From Miscanthus floridulus (taxonomy: Eukaryota; Streptophyta; Magnoliopsida; Poales; Poaceae): 64,000 bases of DNA. The stretch lies in NCBI RefSeq assembly GCF_019320115.1, contig NC_089591.1:56296078-56360077 (forward strand), read 5' to 3'. Under the pieces are notes generated by a model. It was not told the DNA's origin. It saw only the letters and a list, made by a program, of their open reading frames with translations, and did not search any database. Shown here in pieces: positions 20,997 to 31,450 of this stretch. The position numbers and the translations under genes were made by a program. Within the stretch, counting starts at the first letter, position 1. Each line of letters begins with the position of its first letter.

Positions 20997-23900
20997 TATG
21001 GTAGAATCGCCCGAAACTCATAACCCCAGGCACAAGCAGGACCAACCCATCACCCTCCTATCAAGGAGTCTAGGTCCCCATCCAAACTTGGACTCCAAGC
21101 CTCTGCTTCTTAGTCTCGGACTTAGTGCGGTGCAAGGACCTCCACCATCCCCGCCTCCAGTTAGTCGGTCTAGAAAGAGCCAGAACCCATGACAAGAGAG
21201 CAACATGCCTTACCTACGCTCATACCCAAGTATGTGCTCGGGATAATAAATCTGTGACTTGCCTAGCGTCCATTGCAACGGTCAGTCCTTAACCGATATA
21301 GACAGGGAAAAAGTGTAACCAAGCTATGCCCTGTTGGCCGCAGGACACAACCTCTTACACCCACTAGTACCCAAATCATATCCCTGCCTGGTCACCACTT
21401 TTCCTTTCCACCATTTTATCATGAGTGATCATAATTATCACCTATTATGAGTAACGGCAGGTTACTCATGCTACCGAAATCCTAAGCATAGCAGCTACTC
21501 GACCTATACTAGTAGGACTCATAGGTAGATATATTTATGCATGTAGTTTACATAAAATGTCTATAACGTAAATACACATCATATATGTTTAGTGATCATT
21601 TAAAATAAGGGTCATGCACCGAGGCTTGCCTTAGGCAGGCAGGTGGGTCAACAAAGTCAGCACCAAAAGGCTCTGGGGCTCCCTCCTACATGAGCATCTC
21701 CTCCTCATACTCCTTAATGACCTCCTCATAATATTGTTCATTCACGGGCACTGAACTCTACCAACTCGTGATCTATATGCATGAAATGATGATGCAACAC
21801 TTAGTAATACAGGCAACAGCAGCTCTTAAAATATAAATACATCTATCAAGCTACTAGGCTAGTTCTACCAACTAATGTGCTAAGTTACCCACTATTACCA
21901 TTAATAAGTATGAAGCATGACATATATTATCTTCACAACTAAAGGTATTCTTACTCTTAATACCGATTTACTCTATATATGATAAAACAAGGGGTACTAG
22001 CTACTCTATTTATCAACCTACTCTAGGGCTACAAAAATTACAGTGAGTGCATAATAATGTAATGATCTTACTATAAAAATTTCATGGCTAAAGCCATCAT
22101 CAATTTGCCACAAAAATTCCTTTAAATATTAAGCTAAGTAATACTAAGATTTCTAAATCAAATTTATGAACCTACCGTGGTCATAGCTAACTGTAAACTA
22201 CCTACACTAATAGATAGATGGCATTTTTGTGAACCTAACAAATTTTGTTTCACTATTTTTGGACATCTAAAAGATTTACTACAATTTATCAAAGTTCAGC
22301 TCAAAACTAAATTGAATAAACATTCATAACTTTACTGAAAATTGGAAAACCTAATTCTACCGCATGGCCCAAGACGCGAGCGGTCGGCCCAGTTTGGCAC
22401 AACGCGCGTGTGCGCGATGCACGCGCGGCCTAGCCAGGCGACGATGGCCCATGACGGGGAAGGCCGCGCGCTTCTGCTGTTTTGTGAAAACGGCCCTAAC
22501 CTAACGGTGAATGACTCAGAGACCAACAGCACTATTCCTATAGTCATCTACCTCGTAGATAAGCCCTTGGAACTACTTATCTTCGCAACGACTATACTCT
22601 CAGACACCCGCACGCACCAGTGCGGCGGTGCTAGCACAGGGCGGTTATGCCGGCCAGACCAGCCCTTCCCCACCCTATCTATGGAGCCGATACCTTACTA
22701 GGCTTGAACGCAAAGCACTAGGCGAAGGAAGCATGAGCTGGGACACTGCAGCAAGGCTGGTCCATGGTAGCAGAGCTCCTGCAATCACGGCGGTGGTGTT
22801 CCGGTGAGTTACAACAACACCGGATAAATTGGGGTAGCTAGTGAGCTCAAGGAACTCACCACAGAACCAATCGAGGCGGTGGTTCGACCGGAGGTGGCCC
22901 GAGCCAAGCTGGTCACATGGGCACGGACGGTGCGGTGAAGCATGGCGGTGGCAAGGCTATGTCAGGGGAGGCTAGGCGGTGGTAGTGATTAGGCAAAGGT
23001 GCGTAGGGTGATGAGGTGGAGGCGAAGTTAGCGGTGCGACGAATTGACATGAGCTGCACTAGATAGGGAGCTCACCTTCGACGCGTGCCACGACGGTCTT
23101 AATGACTCAACGAGAGGAAAACTCTAAATTGAAGCATGGCACGGTGAGGCCCACTGCAAGGTGGGGATGGGCGGTTGGCTGGCTACACGATGGAGTTGTG
23201 GACGGGGTTAATTGGATGAGGTGGCTCCATTGACCCAAATTCAGAGGAGCGGGTTCGGCGACCATGGCGCCAGAGGAACAAGGAAGACCGACATGGCATG
23301 GCTCATCGCTGCCATGGTGGGACATGGCTGTCACTTCAATGCACAATCACGTATGGCTATAGGGTGATGGGGAAACAACCAACGTGCTCAGGACATTGGG
23401 CCACACGGCCATAAACCGCAAGGCAACGATGGTGGCTCAGCCCACACGCCGCAGCGGATGGCGCTGCTCTAAGGAGGCAGCAATGCAGCGTCATCAAGCA
23501 CCAATGTGATGGCAAGGCAGGTGGGCAAGGCAACGTGCGGTAGGGCCAAGTGTGGCCACACGCTCTCGGTACCGCATAGGCGAGCGTGAGGCGGCAGAGC
23601 GGTAGGCAGACGTGATGGCGCTGGCATAGCGCACGTTGGCGACTTCGCACAAGCAGCCACAGATAGTAGCAGCATAGTGACACGACGCACGGGGTCAGTG
23701 ACATAGTGAAGCGGTGGTAGTGGGCAGGCCAGAGCAGCGGGCCTATGACGACAGCGGTGGTGGCCGAGCGGCCAGGCCACTAGGTGCGGCGTGCTCGTGC
23801 GAGCATGGTTGTTTGTGTGCTTGAGTGCATGCACAAGCATGGTAGTGGGGCATAAAGCCCACGTGACAGTGCACATAGGTGCATGTGTGGCGAGTGGCGA

Positions 23901-24494
23901 TGCCAGCCAGTCACGGTGACCGTGGCTAGATGCTACGACCATTCAGAAAAGTGTCTTGCATGATTTTTAAAGTTGCCCAAAAATCCAACTCGATGATCCA
24001 GTTGCTAAACTAACTATATAACGCTCGAGATGGGATGTCTAGCTACTAAAACAAACCCTAAAACCATGCTACTACTTAAATCAATTGTCCTATAAAAATT
24101 TGAAACTTCGCTTCGTCGATACATTTTCGATTAAGAAAAGGACTAAGTTTTTGTTCGGATTCGCGTCAACTTCGATTTCCAAGCTATTAAGAAGCTATCT
24201 AGCGAATCCCATTCTCGACTGCAAGTATTTCATCACCACCTATGAAGTTTGTACTATAAACTTTATTAAAGTGTCGGGTATGCATTCTATAACATTTTCA
24301 TTCAATAAAAAATCGTCTAGAACCCAAAGTGACACAATGCGACATGAAATATAACATTCGTTTCACATTTCTGATAAACATTTCAAGTTCCGTATATTGT
24401 GTTACACCCTATATTACACACATTTACACATAAGTATGATGCTCATGCAGTGTTTTAGCGATAGACTATACAGTGTAACACCAAGGGTGTTACA
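20997..24494 (-). mobile_element. 5' LTR of chromovirus A (LTR B, 3,498 bp)
   Basis: On the - strand it starts TGTAACACCCTTGGTGTT and ends GATTCTACCATA, next to the primer binding site. The last bases show a mutated CA. Relative to the 3' LTR it lacks about 670 bases near the end, corresponding to 10520-11215. A GC-rich island spans about 22340-23960. The acidic frame (about 21635-21775) has a frameshift. The many scattered differences from the 3' LTR suggest an old insertion. Confidence 0.88.
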
Positions 24495-24629
24495 ACTTTA
24501 TAACTGCGCCGCCACACCCTGTGCTTCCACCTTTGCCACTTCGCCTCTTCGTCTTCCTCCTCAGCCCTCGTGCTTCTAGATTGTCATTCACACATGCTTC
24601 TACCACCAATCCCAAAAAAGATCTGAGAG

Positions 24630-26186
24630 ATGACACAGAAGACAGGAGCTGGAAAGCCAAAGAAGGAGACCGTCGGAGCCAGTCATGACAATGAGTGGGT
24701 GCCATCGAACATGGGGGCAACAGAGATCATCAGGATGGTGGAAGCAGGCGGCTCTAGGACCATGTCACCACTGGATGGTGGCCAGCCAGTGGTGAGCCTA
24801 TCTCGATGCCACATACAAATGAAGTAGTAGTTTTTGAAGATTATTTCTGGCATGGGTTAGGATTTCCCATTCATCCTTTCTTGAGGGACCTGTTCGAGTT
24901 CTAGAGAGTTAGTCTATGCAATCTCCACCCAAACACTATCTTGCACATCTCAATTTTTATCCACTTCTATGAGACGTATCTTGGAGTTCTTCCCCACTTC
25001 AACCTCTTCCATCATCTATTTTGGCTGAAGAAGAAGGGTGGTGGCGGTTCCAAGGTGGTCGGTGGCGTTTATCTTCAACTCCACAATGGAATGGCGGGTG
25101 AGTACATCACCATACCGCTGAACACCTCGCTAAAGGGGTGGAACGCCCGGTGGTTCTACATGAAGCAGAGCCATCTCGCCATCGGTTATGACGTCGACCA
25201 TGTTCTAGACAACCAGAGGAGCTAGTCGGAGAGGCTGAGCAGTGCTGACATGGAGCAAGTGAGGGAGCTCCCTGGCCTAATAAAGGGCATGAAGATGAAT
25301 GGTGGATTGGTGGCAGCGAGCTTCATAGTGCGTCGCATCTAGCCTTGCAAGGAGAGGGCCCATGTAGGCTTTGACTTCAAGGGGGACACCAATGGCACCT
25401 AGGAGAGGTTGAAGAGGCTATCAAAGGATGATGTGCTAGAGCGGGCCATAGGGCTTTTCGCTCCAAATGCCTTGTCGAACATGTCAGGGCAGATGAGAGC
25501 CTTTAACTGCATAAACCTGCCGCCTCAAGTAAACATCTCAATTGTTTGTTCCTGATCCTTTTTTGTCCTATACCGTTGCCGAGCAGTGAACTAATCCACT
25601 TGTGGAAAGATTCATTCACAAGAATGAGCGACGTACTTCTCGGGCATGCCGAGGACTGATTGGCCAAAGGCAGTGGATGCCCAGAGAATGACTCAGCCTA
25701 AGGAGGGTGCTGTCAGCACCTCGTTGGAGTCTAGAGGCATAGATGCTGGTTGTACAAAGAGTCCTTCCCTAGTGTCAGAGAAAGTCCAGGGGAAGAAGGC
25801 AACGGCAGATGAGTCAGCCTGAAAGAAGAGGAAGATGACGGGTGCTGCTCCTCGCAAGCCGGGCGACATCTCGATTGGCAGCGACCAGACCACTCAGACA
25901 CAAAGTATGGCGATGTTCGAGTGGTCGGATGATGACGGGGCTCTAGTGGCTCCTCCTCTGAGCATTGAAGCACCTCCATGCAACACGCACTTGGAGGTAC
26001 AATCAAAGGGAGGGGAGGAAGTCCCCGAGCATCAGGCGAAGGGAGTCCCCAAGCAACAAGCAGCAGAGAAGCCAATGGCAGAAGCCGTGAGACCTCCACC
26101 CTAGGGCATGTGGGTTGACCCTAGGGCCATGCTTGGGGCTCGGGTAGGCATCGCTGGTTCAGAGAAGTGTACCAGGAAGCCGACAT
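24630..26186 (+). pseudogene. PF04195-like ('putative gypsy type transposon') reading frame, first part
   Basis: Translation starts MTQKTGAGKPKK at 24630. The diagnostic block is LHPNTILHISIFIHFYETYLG (about 24920-24980), then PHFNLFHHLFWLKKK and later WNARWFYMKQ. I recognise this as the plant domain listed as PF04195/Transposase_28, found in extra reading frames of Tat-like gypsy elements. A second segment (about 25620-26170) is low-complexity and charged, with KKRKMTGAAPRKPGDIS and an EVPEHQAKGVPKQQ repeat. Stops at 24826, 25222 and elsewhere, and a likely intron near 25520-25620, break it. It runs antisense to element J. Biological function is unknown. The insertion of K separates it from the second part. 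Confidence 0.7.
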
Positions 26187-26285
26187 GTAAGTATCCTTGC
26201 CTTGGACTTATTTTGCTATCGTATCTTTATCTCTTGTGGGGATTAATGAGCTCACTGATGTAGAGTGAGGCGTACGGAGGATTTG

Positions 26286-26707
26286 TGTGGAGGGTATGGC
26301 CCCTAGTATCCTCAAGACAAGACATGGGTTGTGCCCCTAGGGGTGGCCCAGCCCACAAGATCAAGGCGTGCACGGCACTACTCGGCGTGCACCGCAAGAC
26401 ATTGTATAGTACCAAATAGGATACTTACCTTGTAACCCTGCTCCTCTAGACTATATAAGGAGAGGCAGGGGTCCCCTAGCGAACAAGATACATAGACAAT
26501 CCATCAAGATCTATCTACTACATCTCAATACAATACACCAAAGACACAGAACGTAGGGTATTATGTCATTCAGACGGCCCGAACCTATCTAAATCGCCAT
26601 CTCTACGCCTTGTGTCAACATCCGGTTCCTGATTACGCGCACCTCCATCGACAAATCTACCTTCGTGGGATACACCATGGAGGACTACCGATGATATTCT
26701 GTCGATA
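26286..26707 (+). mobile_element. 5' LTR of K
   Basis: It starts TGTGGAGGGTATGGCCC and ends CTGTCGATA; the CA end has mutated to TA, while the 3' copy keeps CGACA. A TATATAA box lies at 26453-26459, followed by a C-rich leader. Confidence 0.95.
26453..26459 (+). promoter_or_regulatory. TATA box of the K 5' LTR
   Basis: GACTATATAAGGAGAGGC lies about 165 bases into the LTR and recurs unchanged in the 3' LTR at 28820. It is the probable promoter core. Confidence 0.65.
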
Positions 26708-26725
26708 GTTGGAGCGCCAGGTAGG
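26708..26725 (+). other. primer binding site of K
   Basis: GTTGGAGCGCCAGGTAGG follows the LTR directly. Element J retains a matching AGCGCCAGGTGG near 31383-31394 on the - strand. The priming tRNA is not assigned here. Confidence 0.7.
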
Positions 26726-27529
26726 GGTGTGTGCTTGATCCATGGTGAGCCAGATGGACCTCAAATCAACAGCGCGTTCTTGTCATCAATCTCATGGAAA
26801 TCCATGCCGGTCCACGACGATGATTCATCACTGGCTACATCAGCCCCCACAACTATAGATCTGATCTTGGAACCGCCTCTGAAGTACGCTTTAATATTTT
26901 TCTAAATATTCTCCAGTCTCCATATATCGCCGCAATGTTTCTCTGAACTGTTTTCTCCATGTTTGCTCTCCAAATGATTTTCCAAACCCCTAAACAGTCT
27001 AGTTGATGCTAGGACACCTCTAGAGATGGCCCAGTCTCCGGCTCCTCCCTACACGTGCTATAGGCTCCACGCTCTGCGTTATGGGTGGTCGGTAGTGGCT
27101 CCTTGGTCACGCCTGTTCCTCCTACACATGCACGGGCTCCGTGCTCGATGTTATCGACTATGGGCTAGCTAGGGCTAGAGATTCAGCTACACACTAACTG
27201 TTCTGGCAGTTTATATTAAACATAAATATATTTTTCATGCCAACTGATCGCTGAGATGCATACGGCGATTCATCACCATTGCTGATTTTTCTCCAGAGTT
27301 CATTTATTTTTACATCATGTACTACCCATTCTACATATTTGTTTTACAGGATCAGAGTCTAGGTGATCAGATCACCTGATGCTCGAACTTCTCCACCGAT
27401 CAACTGGTCGAACCGCTAGGTTCATGGACTTCATCATCGACCAATTGATCAGACTGTTCGCCAGTCGTTTCTACTCAACGCTCACTTCGCCGCCGACCAG
27501 TTGACCAGACTGTTCGCCGCTCGTGCTTC
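26726..27529 (+). other. K leader, no gene
   Basis: This is non-coding sequence between the PBS and the repeats. A block at about 27030-27150 (CCAGTCTCCGGCTCCTCCC onward) is also found in J at 30950-31060 on the - strand, showing a shared leader. Confidence 0.65.
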
Positions 27530-28312
27530 ATCGCCAGCTACGCCGGTTACTCCTTAGCGCTTGGATTCTTCATGCTCGAGGACTAAGTGGGCACACTTCA
27601 CTGCACGAACATCGCCAGCTACGCCGGGGACTCCTTGGTGCTCGAACATCACCGCCTATGTTGGGGACTCCTCGGTGCTCGATCATCGCCAGCGACGCCG
27701 GGGACTCCTCGCTCCTCGGTGCTCGAACATCACCGCCTACGCTGGGGACTCCTTGGTGCTCAGTCATCGCCAGCGACACCGGGGACTCCTCGCTCCTCGG
27801 TGCTCGAACATCGCTGCCTATGCCAGGGACTCCTCGGTGCTCGGTCATCGCCAGTGACACCGGGGACTCCTTGTTGCTCGGTCATCACCAGCGACGCTGG
27901 GGACTCCTCGCTCCTCAATGCTCGGACATCACCAGTGACACTGGGGAGTCCTCGCTCCTTAGTGCTCGGTCATCGCCAGCGACGCCAGGGACTCCTCGCT
28001 CCTCGGTGCTCGATCATCGCCAGCGATGTCGGGGACTCCTCGCTCGTCAGTGCTCGGTCATCGCCAACATTGCCGGGGACTCCTTACTCCTTAGTGCTCG
28101 GTCATCGCCAGTGACACCGAGGACTCCTTGCTCCTTGGTGCTCAGTCATTACTAGCGACGCTGGGGACTCCTCCCTCCTCGATGCTCGATCATCACCAAT
28201 GACGCCGGGGACTCCTCGCTCCTCGGTGCTTAGACATCGCTAACGATGTCGAGGACTCCTCGCTCCTCGGTGCTCGGTCATCGCCAGTGACACTAGGGAC
28301 TCCTCGGTGCTC
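27530..28312 (+). repeat. tandem repeats of 44 and 37 bp in K
   Basis: About 18 imperfect units carry the pattern CATCGCCAGCGACGCCGGGG, ACTCCTCG and GTGCTCG. Long units (44 bp) contain an extra CGCTCCT compared with short units (37 bp). Because of the repeats, several frames on both strands stay open, including one of 210 codons at 27523. I do not consider these genes. Confidence 0.92.
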
Positions 28313-28493
28313 CCTTGGTGGTCGGATCTTACTATGTCTCGTCGGTGTGCTATCAAGCTCCTCCATGCTGTTCGGATCAGGGTGCTAATCTTGGGCAGCA
28401 CGTTTGGGGTCTTGATACACGCATGTCAGACGACGTCGGTAAGCTTTTAGACTTCTTTGACCCTGCTATAAGATTCATTCTTCATCTTCTAGT

Positions 28494-28653
28494 AGGCTCG
28501 GGGACTAAGTGGGCACACTTCACCTTGCGGTGAATGTGCTTGTTCTCATCTCAAGGCTACGCCCGGGGACTGGCTGCCTACTCAGCTGGTCTTCTACTTT
28601 CTGACCCTGGCACCATGCGACTATGTCCCCTACTGTTAGGCTTAGGGACTAGC
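28494..28653 (+). repeat. polypurine-like module and PPT of K
   Basis: GGCTCGGGGACTAAGTGGGC is followed by CACACTTCACC, about 100 bases of spacer, GACCCTGGCACCA and finally GGCTTAGGGACTAGC next to the 3' LTR. It matches the module that occurs twice in J. A further copy of the ACTAAGTGGGCACACTTCAC part lies at about 27583-27602. Confidence 0.8.
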
Positions 28654-29075
28654 TGTGGAGGGTATGGCCCCTGATATCCTCAAGACAAGACATGGGCTGT
28701 GCCCCCAGGGGTGGCTCAGCCCACAAGATCAAGGCATGCACGGCGCTGCTCGGCGTGCATCGCAAGACATTGTATAGTACCAAATAGGATACTTACCTTA
28801 TAACCCTGCTCCTCCAGACTATATAAGGAGAGGCAGGGGTCCCCTAGTGGATAAGATACATAGACGATCCATCAAGATCTATCTACTACATCTCAATACA
28901 ATACACTAAAGACACATGACATAGGGTATTACATCGATCAGGTGGCCCAAACCTGTCTAAATCGCTGTCTTTGTGCCTTTTGTCACCATCTAGTTCCTGA
29001 TTACGTGCACCCCCACCGACAAATCTAACATCGCAGGATACCCCTTGGTGGACTGCCGATGATATTCTGTCGACA
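28654..29075 (+). mobile_element. 3' LTR of K
   Basis: It has the same length as the 5' LTR (422 bp), from TGTGGAGGG to CTGTCGACA, and is followed by the target duplication ATTTG. A TATATAA box lies at 28820-28826. Confidence 0.95.
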
Positions 29076-29080
29076 ATTTG

Positions 29081-30681
29081 AATCCGTCCATCCAGACCGG
29101 TGAGCAGCTAGGGCCTAGTCCCAGCACGGAAGCAATGCCGATAGACCCTGTCCCGGAGTCCCTAGGTGCTCAGTGGCCTGTGGAGGAGTCAACCGCAGCT
29201 GTTGATGAACTTAGCAGCGGAGAACGACCGGCATCGATGGTGGATGAGCCAACGGCGGTGCCCAAGGCAATGGTGGGAGCCACCGGGTCTTCGGAGCCAG
29301 AGGCTGGAGTTGCTAACGCCGCACTGGAGTCTGGAGCGGAGAAGCCGGTGGTGCCAGATGAGTAGACAGCTCTCCTAGAGACATCAAAGGGCATGGTCGG
29401 ATGCGCTGTGCGGCCATCGAGCCCTCAGGTGGTGCCACCGACTATGGAGGAGGAGGACAAGGTGGAAGAGATCAAGCGTGAGGAATCATGACCTCAGGCC
29501 ATCCAAATTCTCTACAAGCGGGGCAACGAAGTGGTGGTCAATGAGGTGGAGGACACCACCAGGGAGCTCAGGATGCTGGAGTCCACCTTTTCCATGGTGA
29601 TGAAGCAGATCAAGGTTAGCATTGTGTCCTCAATGTTCGTTTTTGATGTTGGAGATTGGAGTTCTTTGTAATCTTGGTGCTTTTGTAGGGCATAGCTTGA
29701 ACTACCGAACAACGATGATAGCTGATCAAGAGGATGGAGCCCCTCGCTGAGGAGAACACAAAGTTGAAGGAGGCAATGAAGCTTATGGAGAAAAACATTT
29801 AGAGGGCGTAGCGCGAGTGGGATTTTGCCAAGTCCAACGCGTGGGATCTGGAATACCAAAAGAGGGCTCTATCCGAGTAGCTGGCGACCATGTTTGAGTA
29901 GTTGTGGGGCTGGTCCAAATAGCTAGGCACTGTCTCTGAGCAGCTGATGAGTGTTTCTACATAGCTGGAGTGCAAATCCGAGCAGCTAACAAACAGTCTC
30001 TGAGCAGAGAAAAGGTGTGGTAGATCAACAAATTTGCTTTGCATTGCTGAAGTCTTATTGTTGTTGATGACCGTTATGCTTGTAGAGCAAGACGTGGAGC
30101 TCAGTTCAGCTATGCCAAGTCATTGGTCAACTCTAGGAGGAGGAGGAGAAGATGGTAGGGCAGGTGGAGAAGCTAGCCGAGGAGTTGAATGGTGAGTACT
30201 TCATGATCGGAGTTACTGCTAGAGTAATTTCTTTGCTTGATGGACCCTTGTGATGCCTGCAGACTATCGTCGGAGGGCCAAGGCATAGTTTGATGTGCAG
30301 GAGCAAACCTAAAGGAACAAGCTCGATGCCATAGTTGCTAGAGTCAAGCCAGTGCTCGACTACATCGACATGGAAGTGGCTCCTTAGCACAATGGCAGGC
30401 CGCCACACCCGGACACCATCATCGACAGGTGCAAGGCGGCGAGGGAGAACTTCAAAAGCTTCAACAGCGACGCCACCATCACCACCATTACACATGCCCT
30501 AGCGGTGGTCCAATCCCACTACCCTGTCATTGACCTTCAAGTGATAGGGGTCGGATTCGCCAGAGGGATGGGTGTGATGGAGCATCGTTAGCTAGAAGAT
30601 GAGGTGGAGGACACGGCGAAGAAACTGGCTGGTGATGTTGACCTATTCGGCGAGATGGACGGTGATGGCCAAGCCCAATGA
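29081..30681 (+). pseudogene. PF04195-like reading frame of J, second part
   Basis: This continues the frame interrupted by K. It reads NPSIQTGEQLGPSPSTE, an acidic and alanine-rich stretch (SLGAQWPVEES ... GAEKPVVPDE, 29078-29362), then EEDKVEEIKRE. A helical, coiled-coil-like part follows: EVVVNEVEDTTRELRMLE, repeated SEQL-type heptads at 29860-30010, and QEEEEKMVGQVEKLAEELN near 30130-30190. Two or three introns are likely, since open segments alternate with AT-rich pieces having GT and AG borders (for example 29612-29700). It ends near 30680 (EMDGDGQAQ, then TGA). Charged coiled-coil tails are common in this family; function is unknown. Confidence 0.6.
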
Positions 30682-31150
30682 CTTGCTCGGAGAATAATCT
30701 ACTAATGACTAGAGAAGACAGTTAAAACGCACGAAGGCGTAGATAAACATTTATCTATGTGTATAAATGTTGTAAAGTGACATGTGCATGTTTATGCAGT
30801 TTGCTAGTATTTCGGTGAAAAATCATTGTATTGTTAACCCTAATGTGATTATACAGTAGTATAAGTAGCAGTCTGAGCAGTTAGTTCTTTACTAGGCTCT
30901 TGGCCTTGGCTAGCCCGTATTCCATAACTGTCAAGCGTGAAGCCCGTGCACGTGTAGGAGGAACAGGCATGAACAAGGAACCATAGCCGACCACCCATAA
31001 CATAGAGCATAGAGCCCATAGCACGTGTAGGGAGAGATCGGAGACTGGGTCTTCTCCATAGAGCACATAGCAGAATGTGTGCTGCTCAGCAGTTGGCGAA
31101 ATATCTTGGAGATATGGAGAAACGTGCCGGAGCATCTGTGGAGATCACGT
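30682..31150 (-). other. J leader region
   Basis: The part 30890-31150 read on the - strand matches the leader of K (27030-27150), with shared CCCAGTCTCCG and CCTACACGTGC blocks. It therefore lies near the 5' end of J. There is no gene of its own; a - strand open frame across it (30931-31269) continues into LTR C and is not supported. Confidence 0.6.
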
Positions 31151-31377
31151 AAAGTATCGGGTATGTGTTCTATAGCATTTTCGTTCAATAAACATTTGTC
31201 TAGAACCCTAAGTGACACAACATGACATGAAATATAACATTTGATTTGCATTTCTGATAAACATTTCAAGTACCGTATATTGCTTTACACCCTATATTAC
31301 ACACATTTACACATAAGTATGATGCTCATGCAGTGTTTTAGCGATAGACTGTATAGTGTAACACTGAGGGTGTTACA
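31151..31377 (-). mobile_element. truncated chromovirus LTR, C (227 bp)
   Basis: On the - strand it begins TGTAACACCCTCAGTGTTAC and follows the first 227 bases of the A LTRs closely, down to ATACCCGATACTTT. There it stops and J leader sequence begins. The remaining LTR is deleted. It lies next to the PBS remnant of J. Confidence 0.85.
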
Positions 31378-31448
31378 GGAAACCACCTGGCGCTGCTTGA
31401 AAGGCCTAATCATGTCTAGTCCCCAGCAAGCAAAAGGCTAGGAAGCTG
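31378..31448 (-). other. PBS remnant and 5' edge of element J
   Basis: The - strand reads GCAGCGCCAGGTGGTTTCC at 31378-31396, comparable with the K primer site GGAGCGCCAGGTAGGGG. The rest of J's 5' LTR is not recognisable, probably removed when G arrived. Confidence 0.5.
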
Positions 31449-31450
31449 GC

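Larger units (their letters stand above)
10501..24494 (-). mobile_element. Ty3/gypsy chromovirus A (Tekay-type), complete but decayed
   Basis: On the - strand the order is 5' LTR (20997-24494), PBS, gag, protease, reverse transcriptase, RNase H, integrase, chromodomain, polypurine tract and 3' LTR (10501-15878). The target duplication is gcttt (10496-10500) and acttt (24495-24499), one transition apart. A C-terminal chromodomain, an initiator-methionine-type PBS and LTRs of several kilobases point to the Tekay/Del clade. Many stops and frameshifts make it inactive. The 3' LTR contains a later solo-LTR insertion, and the 5' LTR lacks about 670 bases near its end. Confidence 0.9.
26286..29075 (+). 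mobile_element. non-autonomous LTR element K (2,790 bp)
   Basis: Two 422-bp LTRs bound an internal region of about 1.95 kb with no gag or pol. The flanks are a perfect 5-bp duplication, ATTTG, at 26281-26285 and 29076-29080. The LTRs differ at about 48 positions by hand count (about 11%), so the insertion is not recent. K holds a PBS, an AT-rich leader, a tandem-repeat region and repeated polypurine modules. It is too small and non-coding to move alone and would need proteins of a related Tat element. It sits in J, a relative, in opposite orientation. Confidence 0.95.
8984..31448 (-). mobile_element. Tat-like LTR element J, disrupted by A, K and C
   Basis: J is read on the - strand. Its 3' LTR is 8984-9456 and its internal parts are 9457-10500, 24495-26285 and 29076-31150. 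A PBS remnant lies near 31383-31394. Its LTR, polypurine modules and leader are all related to element K, which has two complete LTRs and thereby confirms what these parts are. On the + strand J carries a long decayed reading frame with a PF04195-like domain. No gag or pol is visible, so this copy is non-autonomous or has lost those genes. The 5' LTR is missing. Removing A restores continuous sequence across 10500/24500, and removing K does so across 26285/29081. Confidence 0.7.

Noticed and set aside
27523..28155. Open frame of 210 codons on the + strand
   Set aside because: It lies entirely in the 44/37-bp tandem repeats of K. Other frames on both strands are open too, and its composition is set by the repeat unit. 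No domain and no promoter or exon structure supports it.
30931..31269. Open frame of 112 codons on the - strand
   Set aside because: It joins J leader to truncated LTR C across an insertion border and has no domain.
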